Virus record (IMG/VR): IMGVR_UViG_3300030102_003916 | Span: 44,237 to 73,734 of that record | Source: a virus | DNA length: 29,498 nucleotides | Reading direction: 5' to 3' (one strand) | Part shown: positions 25,173 to 29,498 of the stretch, piece by piece | Position numbering within the stretch: position 1 is the stretch's first letter | Layout: every line of letters begins with the position of its first letter | Translations under genes and position numbers: made by a program | Notes under the pieces: generated by a model | The model's database searches: none | What the model was told of the DNA's origin: nothing | Seen by the model: only the letters and a program-made list of their open reading frames with translations

Positions 25173-26173
25173 ATCCAATTGTAGCGGCAGGAGCGACCGC
25201 TCGCTCCGTTGGTGACAATCCAACCTGCCTTGAGTAGTGCGTCGAAGCGTGGCCTCCAGTCGTCATCGTTGAGGCCCATCTCCGCCATGCCCTTCCGTAC
25301 TGCACCGATAGTCAGGTCGCCTAGAGACAGGACGCTACTAAGTGCGTCCGTAATCTGCTCCCTCTGCTTGACTATGGCGGAGAATGCGGGGGCGTCACCC
25401 TCGACCCCCACACCCTCCTCGGATGTGATGGACTGAACAGTCTGTCCCTCTCCTCCCATGACTACTATGCTAGGAGGCATCTCCTCGGTCGGGTGAACAA
25501 CCGGGTCCGAGGTGGGTGACTCATGGGTTGGAGTAGTAATGATGTCGGATCTTGTGACCGGACTAGCGACTGGTGTCTCTAGTCCCTCGACGGTGACGCT
25601 GACGTTGGTCTGAATCGTACCCTTGGAACGGGACTTGACTCTGCGTGTGAGTGACTCGACCATGGCGTCTATGCGCTCCTTGTCTTGGATGTCTGGTAAC
25701 TGTGCCTTGTCTATGGACGTGCGACCGGACTCGTTAGTGACCATGGCCTCGTCCTGAACCTCGTTGAGTAAATCCACTACTTCCTGAACCCTGTCCATGT
25801 TACCGCCGAATGCGTGACGCAGACTAGCAATCAAGAAGGAGTAATTGTATTTGTGGTCAAGAGCCATGGTCGTCGTGACATCGCTCTTGCCCACGGGTAT
25901 CACGACTGATGGCTTGTCGTCCTCTGCTTGGCGGACCTTGAGTGTGACACCACCCACAGTCACCTCTAAGTCCGTCTGCCCGACAGTCCTCAATGGGTTC
26001 ATGCCCTTACGCTCCTCTTGTGAGAAGTAAACGCGCTCACCCGTGACTTCCATCTGCTCATGGATGAGTCTCTTCACCTCTGCACCTATCGGTTCCAGAG
26101 CGATTAACTCAACGGGTATATTGCCCGCACCAAATTGTTCTTTCAATTGCTTTCCTATCTTTGCTTTGCTCAT
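25160..26173 (-). CDS. Protein of unknown function with disordered middle and C-terminal winged-helix-like part
   Basis: 337 residues, ATG with GGAG about nine bases upstream. The first ~165 residues are mixed helix and strand with no recognised motif ('VTVGGVTLKVRQ', 'FLIASLRHAFGGNMDRVQEV'). Residues ~190-270 are rich in T, P, S and E and likely unfolded. The last ~65 residues ('REQITDALSSVLSLGDLTIG' then 'DALLKAGWIVTNGASGRS') read as a winged helix, so it may bind DNA, for instance as a regulator or origin-binding protein. The largest gene of the small-gene block, and near its promoter end, which suits an early regulator. Function is inference. Confidence 0.6.
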   Translation of the reverse strand: MSKAKIGKQLKEQFGAGNIPVELIALEPIGAEVKRLIHEQMEVTGERVYFSQEERKGMNPLRTVGQTDLEVTVGGVTLKVRQAEDDKPSVVIPVGKSDVTTTMALDHKYNYSFLIASLRHAFGGNMDRVQEVVDLLNEVQDEAMVTNESGRTSIDKAQLPDIQDKERIDAMVESLTRRVKSRSKGTIQTNVSVTVEGLETPVASPVTRSDIITTPTHESPTSDPVVHPTEEMPPSIVVMGGEGQTVQSITSEEGVGVEGDAPAFSAIVKQREQITDALSSVLSLGDLTIGAVRKGMAEMGLNDDDWRPRFDALLKAGWIVTNGASGRSCRYNWMGDE

Positions 26174-26231
26174 TCTATTGTCTCCTAGCCCTCATCGGGG
26201 AATACTTCATGAGTGGGGGTAGTATTTGAAC

Positions 26232-26390
26232 CTACTTCCGCTTGTGATATGCGACCATACCAGATCGCTTCTCCTTCATGTTCAACAGGTAGCACTTGCC
26301 ACAGTACCATCTCTTGCGAGTCACTTGCGAGACTGATGATTTGGTATTCCTAGTATTGATGTCCTTTCTGCACCTGTAACACACGGGCAT
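26232..26390 (-). CDS. 52-aa zinc-finger protein
   Basis: ATG at 26390-26388, TAG at 26234-26232. Cys at residues 4 and 7 ('CYRC') and 30 and 33 ('CGKC') with a basic body ('RKRWYC', 'HKRK' end). Follows the gene at 26413 by 22 bases; no clear ribosome site, so expression is less sure than for the coupled genes. A short basic reading frame of 11 codons fills part of the gap to the next gene (see findings). Confidence 0.55.
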   Translation of the reverse strand: MPVCYRCRKDINTRNTKSSVSQVTRKRWYCGKCYLLNMKEKRSGMVAYHKRK

Positions 26391-26412
26391 GATTAGCAAA
26401 GGGGCGTTTCGC

Positions 26413-26532
26413 TTATGATTGCTCCTCTGGTATCGTCCATGGCCTCTGGTTCAGACAAACCTCGCAGTATATCTCTCTCTTGAAGAATACGTTCCTCATC
26501 CTGCATCTCTGGCATAGGGACAATGTAGCCAT
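26413..26532 (-). CDS. 39-aa zinc-finger protein
   Basis: ATG at 26532-26530 directly abuts the previous TGA, with GGAGGTT upstream; TAA at 26415-26413. Cys at residues 7, 10, 23 and 26 ('CQRC', 'CEVC') 13 residues apart form one compact zinc site. Basic N-terminal half ('RMRNVFFKRE'), acidic end. Strong coupling supports a real gene; function unknown. Confidence 0.6.
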   Translation of the reverse strand: MATLSLCQRCRMRNVFFKREIYCEVCLNQRPWTIPEEQS

Positions 26533-26691
26533 TCACTCAACCTCCACTCCACACTTCGGGCATTGATCTCCTTTGTTCCAATCTGCTTGAATTAAAATGC
26601 CGTGACTGTTCTTGCACTTGTTAGGACAAGGCCTTTTCTTGTTTCCAGATGGCAGGGTAATATTGAACATCCCTCTAAATGGGTCTTCCAT
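26533..26691 (-). CDS. 52-aa zinc-ribbon protein
   Basis: ATG at 26691-26689 directly after the previous TGA, with GGGGGA seven bases upstream; TGA at 26535-26533. 'CPNKC' and 'CPKCG' 18 residues apart give a small ribbon with a beta-like middle ('HGILIQADW'). The last residues GVEVE are coded by GGAGTGGAGGTTGAG, the ribosome site for the next gene. Function unknown. Confidence 0.65.
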   Translation of the reverse strand: MEDPFRGMFNITLPSGNKKRPCPNKCKNSHGILIQADWNKGDQCPKCGVEVE

Positions 26692-26704
26692 TCACTCGTC
26701 CCCC
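26689..26704. repeat. 16-base junction repeat, copy 2
   Basis: Identical to 25157-25172. It forms the ribosome site, stop and start between the genes at 26692-26949 and 26533-26691. Confidence 0.7.
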
Positions 26705-26949
26705 TTTGGCTCGTAATCGACGTGGTTCTCAGGTAGCCTGTGCTTTCTCCTGTCGCTCATGTTCTCAAGATACTTACAGATGTTCTCTGCTCCCTTCCTG
26801 AATCTCTTCTCCGCAACCTTGTCTCCCCTTGGTATCATCTGGGACATGAGTCCGCTCAGGTTAATCTCGTATCCTATGTGTTGGAGGATTTCGTACTCGA
26901 CGTGCGTGATGCTTACTGCCCTGCCCTTGCTGATTTGTCCATCGCTCAT
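26692..26949 (-). CDS. Small protein of unknown function
   Basis: 85 residues, ATG overlapping the previous stop as ATGA with GGTG six bases upstream. Helices 'VEYEILQHIGYEINLSGLMS' and 'KRFRKGAENICKYLENMS' suggest a small helix-turn-helix or bundle; the end is 'YEPKGDE'. No family recognised. Confidence 0.6.
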   Translation of the reverse strand: MSDGQISKGRAVSITHVEYEILQHIGYEINLSGLMSQMIPRGDKVAEKRFRKGAENICKYLENMSDRRKHRLPENHVDYEPKGDE

Positions 26950-27074
26950 CTCTTACACCTGCAAGCATCGTTCATCAAGGCTCCCCATGGTCCGGTCGAT
27001 CCACCGCACTTTCGACAGATGCCCAAAAGCACCTCACTCTTTTTTGCTTCATTTTTCTTCTTCTTTTCACTCAT
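26946..27074 (-). CDS. 42-aa zinc-finger protein, first gene of the leftward block
   Basis: ATG at 27074-27072, TGA at 26948-26946 (ATGA overlap with the next gene). A very basic N-terminus ('SEKKKKNEAKK') precedes Cys20 and Cys23 ('CRKC') and Cys38 and Cys40 ('CRC'). GGAAGTG lies about five bases upstream. It lies closest to the promoter region and so may be made early and abundantly. The final Cys pair has only one residue between, so the zinc site is not certain. Confidence 0.6.
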   Translation of the reverse strand: MSEKKKKNEAKKSEVLLGICRKCGGSTGPWGALMNDACRCKR

Positions 27075-27110
27075 TTTTTCACTTCCATAAACCGGGCCAA
27101 TTTTGCCTCG

Positions 27111-27120
27111 GTAAAATTAA
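27111..27120 (-). promoter_or_regulatory. Possible TATA box of the leftward operon
   Basis: On the minus strand this reads TTAATTTTAC, an archaeal TATA-like element. It lies about 25 bases before a position near 27090, which would give a leader of some 15 bases holding GGAAGTG before the ATG at 27074. A second candidate, TTTATGG, is at 27085-27091, and CCTTTATGG at 27136-27144. No BRE is clear. Confidence 0.3.
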
Positions 27121-27173
27121 CGAGTCGGTATTTGACCATAAAGGCTTCTGCCCAAAAACGGGGTACTGCGAGC

Positions 27174-27191
27174 CATTTTTGTTAAAAAATG
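27174..27191. repeat. Short AT-rich inverted repeat (hairpin)
   Basis: CATTTTT (27174-27180) and AAAAATG (27185-27191) are perfect 7-base arms around a GTTA loop. In the main intergenic region between divergent genes it could be an operator, an easily melted element of an origin or a weak terminator. Confidence 0.4.
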
Positions 27192-27215
27192 CCTATTTTT
27201 GGATATACAACGTGC

Positions 27216-27261
27216 ATTTATGATCGAAATAGAATCGAAACTGCACGAGCGAGAATCGAAC
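27216..27261 (+). promoter_or_regulatory. TATA-like element and phased TCGAA repeats upstream of the rightward gene
   Basis: ATTTATGA at 27216-27223 is TATA-like, and GATATACA at 27202-27209 is another candidate. Behind it TCGAA occurs at 27224, 27235 and 27256, with AGAATCGAA repeated exactly at 27231 and 27252, 21 bases apart. Spacing of 11 and 21 bases keeps the units on one face of the helix, as in operators for a dimeric regulator. The region leads to the ATG at 27296. Confidence 0.35.
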
Positions 27262-27295
27262 CTATTTTGTGAGCGAAAGCACTTGGGGGAAGAAC

Positions 27296-27646
27296 ATGAA
27301 ACGAATACGATATGATTGTGTGAAATGTGGTAAGACAACCTATGACCGCCGCATCTGTGGTTGGTGTAGGTTGGACATGAGTCTTGAGGAGACATTGAAA
27401 CTACTGAATGACAATCCAGTAACTCCCTCTGGCAAACCAATCCGACATTCCGTTCATAGTATGCAAAAGAAAAGGGAGGTGAACAAAGTGAGAAATTGTG
27501 ACGTATGCGAGGCAAGAAAGGCCCGCCGACAGAAGGTCATGGATGTCCTATTTTCAGCCGTGAAGGCCGGATTTGGAGCCGCCTTTCAGTTGGGTGTGTC
27601 AGTCGGTGCTATCTATTATCTGATTCAAGAGGGGGTGATCCTCTGA
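27296..27646 (+). CDS. Cys-rich small protein with hydrophobic C-terminus
   Basis: 116 residues from the ATG at 27296 (GGGGGA about five bases upstream); a GTG at 27269 is less likely. The N-terminus has 'CVKC' and 'CGWC', a zinc ribbon 16 residues apart, and there is another 'CDVC' near residue 70 in a basic stretch ('KKREVNKVRN', 'EARKARRQK'). The last ~30 residues ('FGAAFQLGVSVGAIYYLI') are hydrophobic enough for one membrane segment, though mild. It is the only plus-strand gene in the right half, set off by its own regulatory region, so a regulator or early protein is a fair guess. Its last 48 bases overlap the minus-strand gene at 27599-27871. Confidence 0.65.
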   Translation: MKRIRYDCVKCGKTTYDRRICGWCRLDMSLEETLKLLNDNPVTPSGKPIRHSVHSMQKKREVNKVRNCDVCEARKARRQKVMDVLFSAVKAGFGAAFQLGVSVGAIYYLIQEGVIL

Positions 27647-27871
27647 CTGAGGACGAGGAGGAATAACACCAGAATCTGTGATGTGGGGGTGCGCTTGCAT
27701 TCGCCATCCGTTGGCCTCTCTCCTGAGTCTAGCGCATCTTCCACATCGGACAACAGTATCCTTGGATTGCGTCCTGATATTGTGCTTCTTGCAATCCCTG
27801 CATTGCCTGTAATTCTCAGGCTTGCGAGCGGGGCCTCTCTTCTTGTGTCTGCGAGCGTATGGCTTCATCAT
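27599..27871 (-). CDS. Zinc-ribbon protein, convergent with rightward gene
   Basis: 90 residues, ATG overlapping the previous stop (ATGA). The N-terminus is very basic ('KPYARRHKKRGPARKPE'), then 'CRDCKKH' and 'CGRCARLRR' 17 residues apart make a ribbon. The C-terminal 35 residues look unfolded ('IPPRPQSEDHPLLN'). Tail-to-tail overlap of 48 bases with the plus-strand gene. Probably RNA or DNA binding. Confidence 0.65.
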   Translation of the reverse strand: MMKPYARRHKKRGPARKPENYRQCRDCKKHNIRTQSKDTVVRCGRCARLRREANGWRMQAHPHITDSGVIPPRPQSEDHPLLNQIIDSTD

Positions 27872-28128
27872 GACCAGTCCTTGTAATCCAACGTCAAGTC
27901 CCAGACCTGTATGTTGTACCTCTGGTTCTCGATGGGTGATTTGGTCTGGACGAAACCGATCGCTCTGAACCGGGGGTCTTTCGATAGAACATTGGTGGTT
28001 TGCTGTAATGTGGTTCCACCATAGGACGATTTGTTGATGTGGTCGAAAATCTGCTGTGTCGTTTGCGGACCCTTCTTCTCAAGGTGCTTCACAATCTTGA
28101 GCCGTAGTCGCTTCGTCTTTCCAGTCAT
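27868..28128 (-). CDS. Small winged-helix-like DNA-binding protein
   Basis: 86 residues from the ATG at 28128; a TTG at 28149 would overlap the chaperonin stop and is the alternative. 'LRLKIVKHLEKKGPQTTQQI' followed by 'FDHINKSSYGGTTLQQTTNV' and a beta hairpin ('FRAIGFVQ') is the layout of a winged helix with a recognition helix near residues 38-50. Such proteins are usual transcription factors in archaeal viruses. It lies between the chaperonin and a zinc-ribbon gene, all on one strand. No ribosome site is obvious. Confidence 0.6.
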   Translation of the reverse strand: MTGKTKRLRLKIVKHLEKKGPQTTQQIFDHINKSSYGGTTLQQTTNVLSKDPRFRAIGFVQTKSPIENQRYNIQVWDLTLDYKDWS

Positions 28129-28145
28129 GATTCTCTTGAAGGGAC

Positions 28146-29498
28146 TCAACCCATCATCCCCGGCATTGGTGGCATACCCCCGTCACCTGCCTTCATACTA
28201 ATCACGTCGTCTATTCTTAGAATCATGATGGCGGCTTCGGTAGCGGAGCCAAGTGCTGTCCACACTACCTTGTGTGGCTCTATGACCTTCGCATCTCTCA
28301 TGTTCACCACGTCCCCCTCTGTGTTTATCCCGTAGTCCGCGCTCTCTGCCTTGCGTAGCGCGAGGACTGCATCGACCGGATCGATTCCGGCGTTCTCTGC
28401 CAGAGTCTTCGGTATCGACTCCAGAGCGTCGCTGAAAGCGGAGATTGCCATTCCCTTTCTGTCTCCCATGGTAGCGGCCTTCAACCTCAGATGTCGGGCT
28501 AGGTGGGCATACACCCCTCCACCCCCTGCAACCAGTTTCTTGGCCCTAGCACTCAGGAAAACCACACCCATAGCGTCGTCCCATGCTCTCTCTATCTCAT
28601 CTAGGGAGTGGCCTGTGCTACCACGAAGCACGGCGGTGACGCTCGTCGTCCTATCAGATTTCAGGACCGTGCAATGGTAGTCTCCGAACTTGACCTCCTC
28701 AATATTAGAGGCCAGTCCCATGTCCTCCGGGTCTATGTCTTCCAAGCCATTGACGAACCTCGCGCCCGTTGCCTTCTTGAGTGCCTCCATCCTGCTTTTC
28801 TTCACGCGCTTTAGGCAGAAGATTCCGGCCTTCGCCAGATAGTGCATTGCGAGGTCGTCCACTTCCTTCTGGCAGAACACCGCATTAGCACCTGTTGATA
28901 TTATCTCCGCGCACATCGCCTTGAGCATCTCCTCCTCTTGAGCCAAGAAGTCCTTGACCTGATCCGGGTTGTTGATGTTGAGCGTCGTGTCGAACTTCGA
29001 CTCCTTGATGCCTATCTCCTCTGTGACCAATAGGACATGAGCGTCACTCAGGCTCGCGGGCATCTCGCTGTGCGCTCGCTCCTTCTCTATGAGGACACCA
29101 TGAATCAATGCGGACTCATCATACGTCCCACCAGAGAATGAGGCTACCATGATGTCATCTAACGTACCCTCATCACCTATTGTCTGGACGGCTTCGACGC
29201 ACATTGCTGAGATTACCTCTGCCGCTCCTTCTGCACTCTTCCCGGTCAGGCTAGTCATGGCGACGCTAGTCAAGTCCTCCTCTGTCGCCTCCCATCCTAA
29301 TGTGGCTAATTCGTCCTTGGCTAGGTCATGAGCCTCCTTGAAGCCTCTGCATATGATTGTCTGGTGTATGCTATCGTCTAGCAGGTCTTCTGCACGTTCC
29401 AATATAGCCCCGACCAGAACGGCGGCTGATGTCGTTCCATCGTGGGCCTCCTGTTCTTGGGTTTCGGATACCTCTATGATGAGTTTCGCGGCAGGGTG
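28146..29498 (-). CDS. Group II (thermosome-type) chaperonin, 5' part outside window
   Basis: The frame is open to the window edge; 450 codons are visible and about 90 residues of the N-terminus are missing compared with the usual ~545. Thermosome/CCT features are clear: 'HPAAKLIIEVSETQ', 'HDGTTSAAVLVGAI' (ATP loop), 'DQVKDFLAQEEEMLKAMCAE', 'GANAVFCQKEVDDLAMHYLA' (helical protrusion), 'LVAGGGGVYAHLARHL', 'ALESIPKTLAENAGIDP', 'VIEPHKVVWTALGSATEAA' and the tail 'GGMPPMPGMMG'. Odd points: the loop usually reads GDGTT and here HDGTT; GGGAxE is GGGGVY. Known members fold proteins inside a two-ring cage in an ATP cycle. A viral copy might fold virion proteins such as the giant tail gene. Followed directly by a winged-helix gene. 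Confidence 0.92.
   Translation of the reverse strand, partial: HPAAKLIIEVSETQEQEAHDGTTSAAVLVGAILERAEDLLDDSIHQTIICRGFKEAHDLAKDELATLGWEATEEDLTSVAMTSLTGKSAEGAAEVISAMCVEAVQTIGDEGTLDDIMVASFSGGTYDESALIHGVLIEKERAHSEMPASLSDAHVLLVTEEIGIKESKFDTTLNINNPDQVKDFLAQEEEMLKAMCAEIISTGANAVFCQKEVDDLAMHYLAKAGIFCLKRVKKSRMEALKKATGARFVNGLEDIDPEDMGLASNIEEVKFGDYHCTVLKSDRTTSVTAVLRGSTGHSLDEIERAWDDAMGVVFLSARAKKLVAGGGGVYAHLARHLRLKAATMGDRKGMAISAFSDALESIPKTLAENAGIDPVDAVLALRKAESADYGINTEGDVVNMRDAKVIEPHKVVWTALGSATEAAIMILRIDDVISMKAGDGGMPPMPGMMG

Noticed and set aside
27250-27264. T-arm-like string GGTTCGATTC on the minus strand, possible tRNA
   Set aside because: The flanks do not pair as a T stem and no acceptor, D or anticodon arm could be found around it; it is part of the TCGAA repeats.

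Overview
This 29.5 kb window looks like part of the genome of a tailed double-stranded DNA virus of archaea. Three things point to archaea. There is a group II (thermosome-type) chaperonin. There is a primase with a PriS-like catalytic part and a PriL-like Fe-S part. The ribosome binding sites are strong GGAGGTGA/GGAGGAG types with very frequent ATGA-type stop/start overlaps. A virus is indicated by a tail/baseplate module, a dense one-strand block of small genes and the absence of any housekeeping cluster, rRNA or tRNA. A chaperonin plus an archaeal-like replication set is reminiscent of the magroviruses proposed for marine Group II Euryarchaeota (Poseidoniia). That assignment is inference from gene content, not from a database match.

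Layout. (A) 1-10559, plus strand: virion module. It has the end of a LamG-like protein, a giant ~2692-residue tail hub/adhesin-like protein with GSGY-type beta repeats, two further tail/baseplate-like proteins and two Cys-rich small proteins. (B) 10549-20850, minus strand: DNA replication and recombination module. In order of transcription (from high to low coordinate) it holds a DNA-ligase-like protein that lacks the catalytic lysine, a small unknown protein, a candidate ssDNA-binding protein, another small protein, a RadA/Sak4-like ATPase, a Cas4/RecB-like Fe-S nuclease, a PriS-PriL-like primase, a small protein, an ERCC4/XPF-type nuclease with HhH domain, an AAA+ helicase-like ATPase with winged helix, a DnaQ-fold protein without visible catalytic acidic residues, and two zinc-finger proteins. 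(C) 20854-27074, minus strand: a compact string of about 20 small genes. Several are only 37-54 codons, and many carry paired Cys motifs; recognisable relatives include a PC4-like and a DUF3846-like protein. (D) 27075-27295: the only sizeable non-coding stretch, AT-rich, with TATA-like elements, a hairpin and helically phased TCGAA repeats. It lies between the leftward operon and a single rightward Cys-rich gene. (E) 27599-29498, minus strand: a zinc-ribbon protein, a winged-helix protein and the chaperonin, which runs off the right edge.

How it fits together: the virion module and the early/replication module converge tail-to-tail at about 10550. Leftward transcription probably starts near 27.1 kb and runs through the small genes into the replication genes with nearly continuous translational coupling. 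Often the Shine-Dalgarno of one gene is read as a Glu-Glu-Glu tail of the gene before it. The most unusual points are the battery of about 14 tiny Cys-pair proteins, the apparently dead ligase and exonuclease embedded in an otherwise intact replication set, the fused primase, the giant hub-like protein, and the chaperonin with changed ATP-site motifs.
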